From NCBI RefSeq assembly GCF_023522835.1, contig NZ_JALCZU010000015.1, positions 1-64,000 on the forward strand: a DNA stretch of 64,000 nucleotides, read 5' to 3'. Shown here in pieces: positions 53,303-62,336 of this stretch. The first letter of the stretch is position 1. Each line of letters opens with the position of its first letter. Origin of the DNA: Oceanobacillus saliphilus. Its GTDB lineage: Bacteria > Bacillota > Bacilli > Bacillales > Amphibacillaceae. The notes beneath the pieces were generated by a model that had not been told where the DNA came from, made no database searches, and saw nothing but the letters and a program-made list of their open reading frames with translations. Made by a program: the position numbers and the translations under genes.

Positions 53303-53836
53303 TTATATTATGTTGAACTTGTCCTTTTCTCCTTCTTTTATAGACTTGGCAATGACTTCACATTTTTTTATAGCCCAAATATAATGCTTAGAAGTATTTG
53401 CTGCAAAATAGCTGTATAAGTTACTAGTTTTTGTCCACTTGTAGTATTTTTTTATCATAATTTCTTGGTTGGTATGTGACTTTATAAGATCCATGACTCT
53501 TTCATGGCTCAACTTTAATTTTTTCATAGCTTGGTTTAATGTTACATCTTGATAGCTTTCCCAAATCCCCATATTAAGTGACTTGAGAGTACTCCACTTA
53601 AAGCCAGGTGCTGGAATAAAGGGAGTATCCCCGTTCATACCCTCTCTATACCATCTTTCAAGCATGGCATGCCATTCATACAGATGCATTACTACATCAC
53701 GGAAATTCTTATCTCTATCTTGAGTCTCAATTGAAATACTCCTTTTTCTACTAGGTACAGAATCAATTATTTCAAGCAATAATTTAAAGTTTCGTTCGCT
53801 ATCTAGTAATAGAATTTCTTTTTCACTAATTGCCAC
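53303..53836 (-). CDS. ClbS/DfsB family four-helix protein
   Basis: About 177 residues matching the ClbS/DfsB (DUF1706) family, whose namesake ClbS protects against colibactin: AISEKEILLLDSERNFKLLL opening, DVVMHLYEWHAMLERWYREG and FIPAPGFKWS are typical. The exact role here is unknown. GTG 53836 is preferred, 9 nt after AGGAAGGA. It is 38 nt upstream of the GNAT gene and may be read with it. Confidence 0.8.
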   Translation of the reverse strand: MAISEKEILLLDSERNFKLLLEIIDSVPSRKRSISIETQDRDKNFRDVVMHLYEWHAMLERWYREGMNGDTPFIPAPGFKWSTLKSLNMGIWESYQDVTLNQAMKKLKLSHERVMDLIKSHTNQEIMIKKYYKWTKTSNLYSYFAANTSKHYIWAIKKCEVIAKSIKEGEKDKFNII

Positions 53837-53856
53837 TATAATCATTCCTTCCTGCA

Positions 53857-53930
53857 TTAACCTGCCCTATTTTAAATTCAACAAAAAAGATGCTCCTCCT
53901 TCTTTATGGATTGCATCCAATAGTTGAAGA
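53857..53930. repeat. Two-module dispersed repeat copy
   Basis: TTAACCTGCCCTATTTTAA, ATTCAACAAAAAAGATGCTC and GGATTGCATCCAATAGTTG occur in the same order and spacing as at 478-560. Confidence 0.5.
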
Positions 53931-53942
53931 AGCTATCTTTTT

Positions 53943-54455
53943 TTATTTATCCCAAACATAATAAACAAAAGATAATAATTGTCCATTCATTTTAAATTCT
54001 TCATCAGCTGTTGCTATATACTGAAATCCATTTTTCTCCAAGACCTTTTGAGATGCTATGTTATTTGTTGTTGTTTTCGCTGATATCTGTCTTATGCCTA
54101 GCACAGTTGTAGTTTCTAATAATAGATTCAATGCTATGTTAGCAATACCTTTTCCAGTATATGCTTTTCCTACTCTATAACCGATGTGACCAAGACCCTG
54201 TGACTTTTCGATATCAACTAAGTTCATTCTTCCAAGAATTATGCCTTCTTGATTATTAATTAAATAAAAATAAGATACCCCTTGATTTTGTTCATCCATC
54301 AAGGCTTTGTTTCTTTGTTTAAATGTCTCAAGGTTATAGTAATCATCCCCACGACTTGGAACCATTTCCTCAAAATAAGCTCTGTTTTCAAGTTCAAATT
54401 CAAATAACTTCTCAAATTCTTCTTCTTGTAATTTCTTAATTGCAATATTCATCAT
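53943..54455 (-). CDS. GNAT N-acetyltransferase
   Basis: About 170 residues, RimJ-like. GHIGYRVGKAYTGKGIANIAL holds the acetyl-CoA loop, and NNIASQKVLEKNGFQYIAT is the conserved C-terminal block. Two adjacent ATGs (54455, 54452) follow GGTGG; either may be used. Third GNAT gene of the array. Substrate unknown. Confidence 0.84.
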   Translation of the reverse strand: MMNIAIKKLQEEEFEKLFEFELENRAYFEEMVPSRGDDYYNLETFKQRNKALMDEQNQGVSYFYLINNQEGIILGRMNLVDIEKSQGLGHIGYRVGKAYTGKGIANIALNLLLETTTVLGIRQISAKTTTNNIASQKVLEKNGFQYIATADEEFKMNGQLLSFVYYVWDK

Positions 54456-54510
54456 AATTACCACCAATTCAATGAATTAATATGCTGTACCTTCTTCAAA
54501 ATTTACCCAT

Positions 54511-55023
54511 TTACTTGAAGTAGTTTATAATTTCAGCGTTACTTTTCAAGACGATCAGCTTGCTATCATAAGGGCTTAACATATCAAAAATTTCTGGCTT
54601 ACTTTTATACTCAAAAACAGTATTGTAATTATATAGATCGTTTAAAATTTTTAAAGTTGGTTTATAATTTGCTTTTTCTAAACCTACTTTCTGCATAAAA
54701 AATCTCTTAATTATCCTAAGTCGCCTTGTTGACAATCTAGTATCTAAAAATAAAATAACGTCAGCATTTTGAAAGCACGGAAAAACCCATTTATGATGAA
54801 CCCCTTCCACAATCCAGTTATCAGAGTTAATGATTGTATTCAAATACTCGTCTCTTTTTTCGTCAGTGCGTTTAATATCTCCAGTTTTAAACCTTTCCCA
54901 AACGACATTATCTAATTCATAACAGGGAATGTGTAACTGAGTAGAAAGCATCTTGGCCAAGGTTGTTTTTCCACTTCCAACCGAACCTATAATATGTATT
55001 CTTTTAGGAATCTTCCTTTCCAT
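54511..55023 (-). CDS. P-loop kinase-like protein (FlaR/topology modulation type)
   Basis: 170 residues. Walker A GSVGSGKTT at 13-21, then ELDNVVW and WIVEGVHHKW, and VILFLDTRLSTRRLRIIKR, the pattern of the adenylate-kinase-like family annotated as DNA topology modulation protein. Likely a small-molecule or nucleotide kinase. ATG lies 3-4 nt after GGGCGGG. Confidence 0.8.
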   Translation of the reverse strand: MERKIPKRIHIIGSVGSGKTTLAKMLSTQLHIPCYELDNVVWERFKTGDIKRTDEKRDEYLNTIINSDNWIVEGVHHKWVFPCFQNADVILFLDTRLSTRRLRIIKRFFMQKVGLEKANYKPTLKILNDLYNYNTVFEYKSKPEIFDMLSPYDSKLIVLKSNAEIINYFK

Positions 55024-55109
55024 ATACCCGCCCCTTTGCTCAGTTAGAAAAGATGTTACTAATCCGATTGAATCTTCAACTTTGAACCCAATAGTTTAAG
55101 TACGTAACT

Positions 55110-55402
55110 TCAAAATTTGCTATCAAATGTAATATCTTTACTTGGGTAAACATCTACAAACCAACGTAGTACTCCGTTATGATGGTTAATAATTTGTTGG
55201 GCAGTAATTTCTTGAGAATCCCACGTTTTTTCAGTTCATCATTATCTAAAGTAGTATTAATAAATGAATCAGGAGTAGTTTTTTGAATGATTACCTCTTG
55301 ATTGTTTGGAGCAATTTCAGGATGAATTTCACAACCGATTGTGCCATATTCTAAAGGTTTACTAGCAGGTGCACCTATTAGTTGAAAAACATTGGGTAAG
55401 GA
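55110..55402 (-). pseudogene. Isochorismatase-family cysteine hydrolase, internally deleted
   Basis: The minus strand reads LEYGTIGCEIHPEIAPNNQE, VIIQKTTPDSFINTTL, DNDELKK, then in another frame TWDSQEITAQQIINHHNGVL and a stop. In intact relatives some 35-40 residues with the catalytic Cys (GMQTEYCVDTTCRRA-type block) separate these parts. So the active site is deleted with a frameshift, and the N-terminal catalytic Asp region is missing too. Not functional. Confidence 0.65.
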
Positions 55403-55491
55403 AAATTAAAAATATACAGAAATCGAAACTTACATATTACTTGATGAGATGAACATTTTGGTAATTAGTTTAGAAATATTTCACTATCTCT

Positions 55492-56319
55492 CTAAGTATT
55501 TCCTATTGGAGTTCTGCAAATCCCCATCGGAATACTCTTATCATTAATGATTTTTTTCACATTCACAATAGCATTTCCTTGGTAAACTTGTTCCATAATA
55601 TATCCTATTTTTTCGCTTTCTTGTTTACTTATTTTTTGCTTCATAAACATTTTTTGAAACCATTGACTAATTTCCATCGGGGAAACATTCCCAGCTATGG
55701 AAGAGAGACGATCATATCCATATGATACTTTTTCTTCTAACCCTACTTCTCCACCAGCATAAAAATATAAATCGTTCTTATGCATACCGTTTTTTATTCT
55801 TTCAACTTTTTCTTTATTGCCAGCATCTTTTATACCAACCACTAAGTCTATCTTACTTAACTGAATAATACTTTTTACTGATAAATCAAATCCGGTTCTT
55901 TTTGGATTGTTATATAAGATAGTTGGCTTATTACTAAGATGTATTATTCTTTTTGAGTAAACTAATACTTCTTCTTGTGTCGGAATAACATAAGGTGGAT
56001 ACCCCAGCATAATGCCAGATAATCTTGTATTACGAATCTTTTTAGCTAGTTCCTCCGCTTCTTTCTGTCTAATTGAAGACACACCAAATATTATTTCCAT
56101 ATTACTAATGAGTTCTTCTTCCAGTTCTAAACCGTTTATTATTTCAATTTTCTCTTGAAGATTTAGACTGTGCTGCTCTCCAGTAGTTCCAGAGACAAGA
56201 ACAGATTTTACGCCTTGTTTATACAGGTTTCTTATATGGCTTATTGTCCCTTGAATATTAAGTGATTCATCGTCAAAAAATGCTGTTGGCACGGCAATAT
56301 GTAATTTTTCTTCTAGCAT
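55492..56319 (-). CDS. Dihydrodipicolinate synthase/N-acetylneuraminate lyase family protein
   Basis: A 275-residue DapA-fold aldolase. GTTGE (44-48), Tyr136 in YNNP and Schiff-base Lys164 in GIKDAG are intact. The family includes DapA, sialic acid lyase and 2-keto-3-deoxy acid aldolases. Length is slightly short and the C-terminus divergent, so it is probably not the housekeeping dapA. No lysine or sugar genes are adjacent. ATG follows AAAGGGG. Confidence 0.82.
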   Translation of the reverse strand: MLEEKLHIAVPTAFFDDESLNIQGTISHIRNLYKQGVKSVLVSGTTGEQHSLNLQEKIEIINGLELEEELISNMEIIFGVSSIRQKEAEELAKKIRNTRLSGIMLGYPPYVIPTQEEVLVYSKRIIHLSNKPTILYNNPKRTGFDLSVKSIIQLSKIDLVVGIKDAGNKEKVERIKNGMHKNDLYFYAGGEVGLEEKVSYGYDRLSSIAGNVSPMEISQWFQKMFMKQKISKQESEKIGYIMEQVYQGNAIVNVKKIINDKSIPMGICRTPIGNT

Positions 56320-56411
56320 TATATTATCCCCTTTCCTTTTTTATGTACTTAAACCGCCCTTAGTTCAATAACTCCATATAATATTAACACAATATTCAAG
56401 CATATAATTCA

Positions 56412-56445
56412 AATAAAAGGCAATCGTTTTTAATGATTGCCTTGT
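56412..56445. terminator. Terminator hairpin
   Basis: AAGGCAATC pairs with GATTGCCTT, T-rich on the minus strand, past the gene at 56479-56916. A near-identical stem occurs at 61125-61149. Confidence 0.75.
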
Positions 56446-56478
56446 TTAACTCTTGCATCATTTAGTTGAATAACCTTT

Positions 56479-56916
56479 TTATTTCATCCTTTCCAAAATT
56501 AAATAGTCCTTTGTTTTTAATATTGTAATATCGTATTCCTCTGCAAACCCGATTAAATGTTCATACGCTTTTGGAGGTTCAAGCACAGATAATCTAATGT
56601 TGACTCCTTTATTTACTTTTATAATTGCAGCTTTTTTAGCCCAACCGACTCGTATAAATTTCAGTTGATTTATTTGGTTAGGATAAATTTCCTTCTTGAT
56701 AATGGATTTATTGAATAATACTATTTGATATACTAAATGGTCATCGTTAATTTTAAATTTAAGACGAATAGAAGCCAGTACAACAACCCATAGAAGAACA
56801 ACAAATAAAAACAGAAAAGAAGACAGCCCAAAGTAATCCTTTAAAGTGTTCCAAATTATTACTATTGAGAAACCAATAAAAAATGTTAGCCTTTGCGGAA
56901 TTATATTATACAACAT
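56479..56916 (-). CDS. Membrane protein with PH-like domain, unknown function
   Basis: 145 residues. Two adjacent hydrophobic helices in the first 50 residues form a hairpin, followed by about 90 soluble residues of beta strands and a final helix (LKFKINDDHLVYQIVLF...), like bacterial PH-domain membrane proteins. No specific function. ATG 56916 has GGAGG at 8 nt; an in-frame GTG at 56925 overlaps that site. Confidence 0.68.
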   Translation of the reverse strand: MLYNIIPQRLTFFIGFSIVIIWNTLKDYFGLSSFLFLFVVLLWVVVLASIRLKFKINDDHLVYQIVLFNKSIIKKEIYPNQINQLKFIRVGWAKKAAIIKVNKGVNIRLSVLEPPKAYEHLIGFAEEYDITILKTKDYLILERMK

Positions 56917-57012
56917 TGAAAGCACCTCCTCGTAAGATTAAGATCAATCTAGTAAACCTTTCTCCTACGATAATTGAGCAGGTGCATTTCCTTATTTAAG
57001 TAAAGCACCCGT

Positions 57013-57105
57013 TTAGCTTAACAAAGGACCTAATACAAATGGGTAAGTGATTAACAATATAGAGCTTAAAATTAGTGTCACTGTTACAGCCTTTGGCAAT
57101 TTCAC
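57013..57105 (-). CDS. Possible 30-residue membrane peptide
   Basis: GTG at 57105 follows AAGGAGAAGGAAGA. The frame encodes a 30-residue peptide, basic start (MKLPKAV) then one hydrophobic helix ending at TAA. Its last codons coincide with a copy of the dispersed GCACCCGTTTAG repeat. A short single-pass peptide; could be fortuitous. Confidence 0.35.
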   Translation of the reverse strand: MKLPKAVTVTLILSSILLITYPFVLGPLLS

Positions 57106-57147
57106 TCTTCCTTCTCCTTTATACCATCCTGAGAATTGCAACTTATT

Positions 57148-57289
57148 TCAAGAATTAAAATTAGCAATTGCACCAAGCCAAGAGTAAGATTCAGTTGCTT
57201 CATTGATTCTATAAATATTTCCTGTAACTAACCAACCTAATGCACCCTAAAAGAATTACTATACGGAGTAATTCTAAGAGGGTTCTCAT
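57148..57289 (-). pseudogene. Frameshifted small membrane protein remnant
   Basis: ATG 57289 after GAGGGAGAG gives MRTLLELLRIVILLG; the frame then breaks near 57245 and resumes one base off as ALGWLVTGNIYRINEATES to a TGA at 57148. Together these give one helix, a polar loop and the start of another, as in a two-helix protein of about 60-70 residues. Decayed. Confidence 0.4.
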
Positions 57290-57450
57290 TCAAATTCTCT
57301 CCCTACATGATTTATTGTTGCTACTCTGTATGATTACTTTAAACCCAACAGCCCTGTACCTATTTGTCTAAGTTCTACAAAAATGGCGTTCCCCCTCTTT
57401 TCGAATCGAACCCTATAGTGCAATAAGGGACGATTTTTTTTAGAAAAGGC

Positions 57451-57831
57451 TTATTTTGCTAGTACTGAAAAGAATTCCCTGATATCATCTGGTAATTCTT
57501 CTACTGCTAGAATCTTTAACCTTTCTGTTCCTGGAGAAGTCATAATTACATAAGACTTACTATTGTAATCAAAAAGAGTAAATTGTCCTACTATATTTGC
57601 TGAGTTAGCTTGAATATAGTTGAAGTCTTCTTCTGTAAAATTGTCTTCGTAACCATCTAAGATTAGTTTTTGTACTTCCTCAAAACTGTCTGCAAAAGTC
57701 AATTCTTGATACAGTTCAAGTGAATTTTTAGGTGTAAAGAAATACAGACAATACGTTGAACCACCAACTATAAATAAGACTAAAACTAAGAAAACAACCC
57801 AATCTTTTAGCGTTTTTTTCTTTGTGACCAT
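57451..57831 (-). CDS. Single-pass membrane protein, unknown
   Basis: 126 residues. Basic N-terminus (MVTKKKTLKDW), one membrane helix (about 11-31), then an extracellular domain of about 95 residues with YQELTFADSFEEVQKLILDGYEDNFTEEDF and DIREFFSVLAK. I do not recognise a function. ATG follows AGGAGAAGAG. Neighbours are decayed small genes. Confidence 0.68.
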   Translation of the reverse strand: MVTKKKTLKDWVVFLVLVLFIVGGSTYCLYFFTPKNSLELYQELTFADSFEEVQKLILDGYEDNFTEEDFNYIQANSANIVGQFTLFDYNSKSYVIMTSPGTERLKILAVEELPDDIREFFSVLAK

Positions 57832-57899
57832 TAATTTCTCTTCTCCTTCTTTTCGGATTGCACCAGATAGTACAATAACTAAAAATTAACCTATAAGAA

Positions 57900-58329
57900 C
57901 TATTCTTTTAGGAATTCAATTGGCATATTCTTATTTAATTTAGCGGTTAAATTTTTAAAATGGCTTATTTTATCCATATCAAGCATTTCAAAATCAACAT
58001 CACTAATCACCGCTGAATACTCGCTGAAATCTTTATCACTTTCTTTAACTGTAAATTTTATTTTTAAATTTTCATTTTCATTTTCAAAATGAAGGACAAG
58101 CACATCATTATTTAATTCATATGTTCCCTCTCCGTAGATGGTATTATTGACTACATTTCCATCTAAAAATTCTAATTTTATTAGAGGGAAATACCTATTA
58201 GGATCATCAACTCTGCATTACTGGCTTATATGTAACTTTAAAGGTTTTCCCAGATAATTCTTCGTCATCATTACAAGCCGAGAGAACAAATACAAATAAG
58301 AGTAATGGAAAAATAAATTGCTTGTTCAT
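57900..58329 (-). pseudogene. Frameshifted lipoprotein gene
   Basis: ATG 58329 opens a signal peptide with lipobox LSAC (MNKQFIFPLLLFVFVLSAC) and reads to about residue 39 (FKVTYKPVMQS), where a one-base frame error near 58210 brings a stop. The remaining frame (DPNRYFPLIKLEFLD ... IEFLKE) continues to 57900. Without the shift it would encode about 142 residues. The tail alone has an in-frame ATG and could be mistaken for a 67-residue gene. It is either a recent mutation or a sequencing error. Confidence 0.65.
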
Positions 58330-58427
58330 AATAGTAACCCCTCTCTCAATATACATAATATTTTGTTATCTATACATACGAAAGAGTACGACATAAGGAT
58401 TCAAATTCAATCGTGTTTTTAGTAAAC

Positions 58428-58485
58428 CTGCCCCTTTAAAAGTATGATTCCTTATTTAAGTATTGCACCAGTTAATTTAATAACT
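58428..58485. repeat. Dispersed repeat copy
   Basis: CCTGCCCCTTTAAAAG and TATTGCACCAGTTAATTTAA give the two modules of the repeat seen at 478-560 and 53857-53930. Confidence 0.5.
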
Positions 58486-58549
58486 ATAAATCTGGTACAG
58501 TAAAGGCTTATCGAATACTTTATTGGTCAGCCTTTTTATAATTAACTGT

Positions 58550-59767
58550 TCAAAGGTCAAGCATTTTTTTAAAATATCCTTGACGTTTTGTACCTGTTAC
58601 AGCTTTCAATGCCAATAACCCTAATATGAAGAAACAGAATGAACCTATTAACCCTACAGGACGGATCGAAGTTAATTCAGCAGCTATGCCTATTAAAATC
58701 GTCAAAGCAATAATGAAACTTGCTTCAATAACACTAAAGATGCTTCCGAATCTTCCCATCATCCTTACTGGAACATGATTTTGATAGAAAGTCAAATACC
58801 CTGTATTTGCAAATGTTATAGAAAATCCAATTAAAAATACACCTGGAGCTGCACTTAAAAAGTCACTTGAACTATAAAATACTATATAACCTATTGAGGT
58901 AAAAATAGTACCCAAGCCTATTAATAGATTAACTGCAAGTTGTTTTGAAAATACTGAATTAATAATTGATCCTTTTATAATTCCAGCTCCAAAGACACTT
59001 AACATAAAACCATAATTGGTATCTGATATTGTAAGTACACCTTTAGCAAATGCTGCCTCAAGAGAATCTATTGCAGTCATGAATATAGTAGTACCGCTAA
59101 ATAATAAATATATCTTTGTGACATAGGTATAGTCTTTACTGAAATTAAAAACAGTCCGAAAGTCATTTCTTATCATATCCCTAGTAAATCTTTGCCCCTC
59201 TGTCTCTTTGAGTTTTAAATCCACATTGGGTAGCATCATTATAATAAGTGCCGAAAATAATAAGGCCAGTGCATTCACATGGATGGCAGTATAAGGAGTA
59301 CCCATCCAAAATAAAACCCCAGCAATGGCAGGACCTATTAGTGAACCACAAGAGTTGATAAAACTGCGTAGTGCATTAAAGCGTTGCCGGTCTTTTTCAG
59401 GTATTAGTTTAGTCATATAAACCATAGATGTTGGATGAAAAATAGCACTTCCCATATTAATGATAAACGCTAGTATATAAACATAAATAAGTGAAGGTAA
59501 AAATGGAATTAACGCAATACATAGGGCACGGAAAACGTCTAATCCCATCATAATTCGCCGTGTATTTACCCGATCAATTAAACTACCTGCCCAAGCATTG
59601 GAACATATTGTTGCAATTGGACCTAGTATATATAATAAAGCAATTGCAAGCGGAGAGCCTGTTTCATTCAATATAATTAAATTTAGTGCAATTAAGTAAA
59701 CCCATCCACCCACATTTGAAATGCCTATTCCTCCTAATAGCAATAAAGGATACTTCCATCTGGACAT
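58550..59767 (-). CDS. Major facilitator superfamily transporter
   Basis: 405 residues and about 12 membrane helices; LIDRVNTRRIMMGLDVFRAL is the loop 2-3 motif of the MFS drug/solute exporter type. Related proteins export drugs or metabolites. The T-box leader upstream suggests control by an uncharged tRNA, so an amino-acid-related substrate is possible. ATG 59767 follows AGGAGTG; an in-frame GTG at 59776 overlaps it. Confidence 0.85.
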   Translation of the reverse strand: MSRWKYPLLLLGGIGISNVGGWVYLIALNLIILNETGSPLAIALLYILGPIATICSNAWAGSLIDRVNTRRIMMGLDVFRALCIALIPFLPSLIYVYILAFIINMGSAIFHPTSMVYMTKLIPEKDRQRFNALRSFINSCGSLIGPAIAGVLFWMGTPYTAIHVNALALLFSALIIMMLPNVDLKLKETEGQRFTRDMIRNDFRTVFNFSKDYTYVTKIYLLFSGTTIFMTAIDSLEAAFAKGVLTISDTNYGFMLSVFGAGIIKGSIINSVFSKQLAVNLLIGLGTIFTSIGYIVFYSSSDFLSAAPGVFLIGFSITFANTGYLTFYQNHVPVRMMGRFGSIFSVIEASFIIALTILIGIAAELTSIRPVGLIGSFCFFILGLLALKAVTGTKRQGYFKKMLDL

Positions 59768-59803
59768 ATTCACCACTCCTATTTATTTTTATAAAACAAA
59801 ATA

Positions 59804-59940
59804 AAAAGACTCACCCCCAAGATATTATCTTGGGGGTGAGTCTAATCACGGTGCCACCCCAGTTCACTTCCACAGAAACCAACTCTTACTTCCTCTATAG
59901 TTAAAATAAATCGCCGTTTTTGACCATCTACTTGTTGCGT
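59804..59940 (-). promoter_or_regulatory. T-box leader (3' half certain)
   Basis: On the minus strand GGGGTGGCACCGTGA (59846-59860) matches the T-box antiterminator core, which pairs with the tRNA acceptor end. It is followed by a terminator of 17 bp (GACTCACCCCCAAGATA with its complement, 59807-59843) and a T-run; GGGGTG can pair instead with CACCCC of the terminator arm. Stem I with the specifier codon is not clear: only about 90 nt separate the core from a dispersed-repeat copy at 59933-59965, so it may be truncated. Confidence 0.72.
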
Positions 59941-60058
59941 TAAAGCACCATATATAGTTGAAGATAAAAAAGAAATTTTATTAAACGCCCGTTTGCGGAT
60001 TAAAATATATTTCTTGAAGCAGTGGATTTCATGACTAATCCACTGCTTGTATAGCTTT

Positions 60059-60910
60059 CTATCTTACAGGGATCCAGATTTCTGAATACAAATCTGGGCT
60101 AGAGGGATCTTCATCTGAATAAACCTCTAACTCTGGTGTTCCTGCATGCTCATAACTACTTGAGGGAAACCATTCTGTAAAGATTTGTTTCCATACTTTT
60201 TGCATTGAATCTGGCATTGGTCCACGAACTTCGAATACAACCCATTTGGATGCGGGAATCGCTAAAACAGATAATCCATCAGAGATATCGCCCTCATACG
60301 CTGTACCGATCCAATAATCAATGGCTTTGGAGCTTTTATCGACACATACCCCCAACACCCCTTTGATTGGACCATTGTTTAACTTAAATAATAAATCGTT
60401 AGTTCCATCTGCATGTACGTCATCCCACATTTTTGGAATGCCCACCTGGTTCTGTTCATTGATCAATGAAAATTCCCGCTTAACTCCTGCAACCTTAAAT
60501 GCATCACGCTCGACAATTTTGTAATTCATCGGTTCTGCTCCTTTCAAATTCACCTGTACCACCAGGCGATTGTAAGATTTTAGCTTTCCCGTATACTTTC
60601 GCGCTTCTGTTGGGGATACACCATGTTGTCTACGGAACGCCTTTGAGAAAGCCTCGGGGGTTTCGTAACCATACTTGTAGGCAAGATCAATAACCTTTGT
60701 GTTTGATCTCGTTAACTCATGGGCAGCTAATGTCAGGCGACGGCGTCTAACATAATCACCCACAGATATATCGGTCAGTATCGCAAATGTACGCTGAAAG
60801 TGAAATACTGAAAAATTTGCATGTTGAGCAATACTTTTCATTGATAGGTTATCTAGTAAATGATCCTCCATGTAGTCTATTGCCGCCTGTAATGATTCAA
60901 CCCATGTCAT
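60059..60910 (-). CDS. AraC-family regulator with GyrI-like effector domain
   Basis: 283 residues. N-terminal AraC DNA-binding domain with two HTHs (about 10-110; IAQHANFSVFHFQRTF and YKYGYETPEAFSKAFRRQHG), then a GyrI-like small-molecule binding domain (about 125-283) ending LYSEIWIPVR. BmrR/Rob-type organisation: binds a drug or metabolite and activates an efflux gene, so the MFS transporter downstream may be a target. ATG 60910 is 8 nt after AAGGGG. A weak hairpin (60019-60046) follows. Confidence 0.86.
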   Translation of the reverse strand: MTWVESLQAAIDYMEDHLLDNLSMKSIAQHANFSVFHFQRTFAILTDISVGDYVRRRRLTLAAHELTRSNTKVIDLAYKYGYETPEAFSKAFRRQHGVSPTEARKYTGKLKSYNRLVVQVNLKGAEPMNYKIVERDAFKVAGVKREFSLINEQNQVGIPKMWDDVHADGTNDLLFKLNNGPIKGVLGVCVDKSSKAIDYWIGTAYEGDISDGLSVLAIPASKWVVFEVRGPMPDSMQKVWKQIFTEWFPSSSYEHAGTPELEVYSDEDPSSPDLYSEIWIPVR

Positions 60911-61119
60911 GTCACTCACCCCTTATTTAAATCCTAACAGTGCATCACCTGTGAATCCTGCCTTTCTGTGCTTTTCTCGGACAGTATTTTTGATATAGTT
61001 TAGACCGTGCTTTTGTTCAACAATCTGGCAAATTGTTGAATGGATATCAGAGACACTCTTTAGCTAATCTGCTAAGTTGGGAATTTTAACCAATGTTAAC
61101 ATAATATTCCTAACATTAT

Positions 61120-61157
61120 TCGAAAAGGCAATCAAATTATCATTGCCTTGCTTTTTT
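61120..61157. terminator. Terminator hairpin
   Basis: AAGGCAAT pairs with ATTGCCTT and T-runs follow on both strands. The rest of 60911-61299 carries only a dispersed-repeat trace (about 61160). Confidence 0.7.
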
Positions 61158-61299
61158 AAGGCTCGCACCATATAGCACAAGAGGGATTTATAAATCCCCC
61201 TTCATTCTAATAACTTTCCCTTCAACTTCTGGTCCTACTTCTTTCATTTCGATTTTGCTATAAAACTTAATTGCAGAGGAGAACCAGTTAGTGGAATGT

Positions 61300-61908
61300 T
61301 TACAAACCCTCTGGCAAATGGTTATTATACATTTCTAATGCATTCGTATGTTCTTCTAAAACAGCTACTGTCTTGGGGTGAGGCTTCGCATAGATAACTG
61401 GATAATCCTTTTCATCAAGTTCTTCCTTAATAGGAAAAGCTAATTTTTCCTTTACAATAGAAAATTGGGCATCAATTCCCTTTTTATTTCCACGAGCATC
61501 TAACCTAATCCATTTATTAAGCGATTTAAAGAAGACAGCATTTAAAGAGTGAATACAATACCCTTTTTCTGGAGTATCAAACAACATCAATCTTTGATAA
61601 CAAAAACCTGTTGGTATTCCTTGTGAACGCAATAAAGACGCTAACAGATGTGATTTTGCATAACAAATTCCCTCTTTGTATTCTAAAACTTCTGAAGCAT
61701 TACAAGTAACTCTTTTCGATTGAATATCCCAAGAATGAGAAATTTCATCCCGAACAAATTCAAAACCTACTTTAGCTTTTTCAATTTCCGTTTGAAATGG
61801 ATTGAAAATCTCTTCTGCTTTCTTTTTTATAATTGTGCTGGAATAATTAACTTCATTTAGTTCGAGTAAATAATCATTTAATATGCCAGATTCACAGATC
61901 AAATTCAT
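61300..61908 (-). CDS. Transglutaminase-like cysteine protease-fold protein
   Basis: 202 residues. Transglutaminase core with Cys82 (EGICYAKSHLLASLLRSQGI), His120 (IHSLNAVFF) and Asp137 (RLDARGNK) in the right order and spacing. Members act as peptidases or transamidases. No signal peptide, so cytoplasmic. Substrate unknown. ATG follows TAGGAG. Confidence 0.83.
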   Translation of the reverse strand: MNLICESGILNDYLLELNEVNYSSTIIKKKAEEIFNPFQTEIEKAKVGFEFVRDEISHSWDIQSKRVTCNASEVLEYKEGICYAKSHLLASLLRSQGIPTGFCYQRLMLFDTPEKGYCIHSLNAVFFKSLNKWIRLDARGNKKGIDAQFSIVKEKLAFPIKEELDEKDYPVIYAKPHPKTVAVLEEHTNALEMYNNHLPEGL

Positions 61909-62046
61909 TAACTCAACTCCTATTCAGTTGTATGATTATATATTGTAAAATATCGCCAGTTACTAAAAAATCGTCACCACTTATTGTAGTAACGCACAAA
62001 TTACTACAATTATTTTTATGGTAGTCATTCGTTCCATCGTGTTCTT

Positions 62047-62283
62047 TTATTCACGCTGCTTTGATATGCTATTTTTCAAATTAAAAGCTGCAAAGGTGCC
62101 ACATATGAGGACACCTATTATCATTATTGTTGTATAAAACCAGCCTTCTCCCCAAGTAACTATCAAAGAATATAAACATCCCAAAGCAACAACTAGCGAA
62201 GCATATTTTGCTCTCCACTTTTCTAGTTTTGATTGTTTATTATCTTCCAAAATCTTATCCCCCAAAATACTGTCCTTTAACAC
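62047..62283 (-). CDS. Small two-helix membrane protein
   Basis: 67-78 residues depending on start: GTG 62283, or TTG 62250 which has GGGGGAT at 8 nt and would begin MEDNKQSKLEKW. A basic amphipathic N-terminus precedes two helices (SLVVALGCLYSLIVTW and TTIMIIGVLICGTFAAF). Function unknown. Confidence 0.6.
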   Translation of the reverse strand: MLKDSILGDKILEDNKQSKLEKWRAKYASLVVALGCLYSLIVTWGEGWFYTTIMIIGVLICGTFAAFNLKNSISKQRE

Positions 62284-62336
62284 AAGAAGTGACTATCCTT
62301 GTTAAGCAATCGTACCCGTCTGTTGAATAAGGACTG

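Noticed and set aside
57900-58103. Independent 67-residue gene
   Set aside because: It is the out-of-frame tail of the lipoprotein that begins at 58329.
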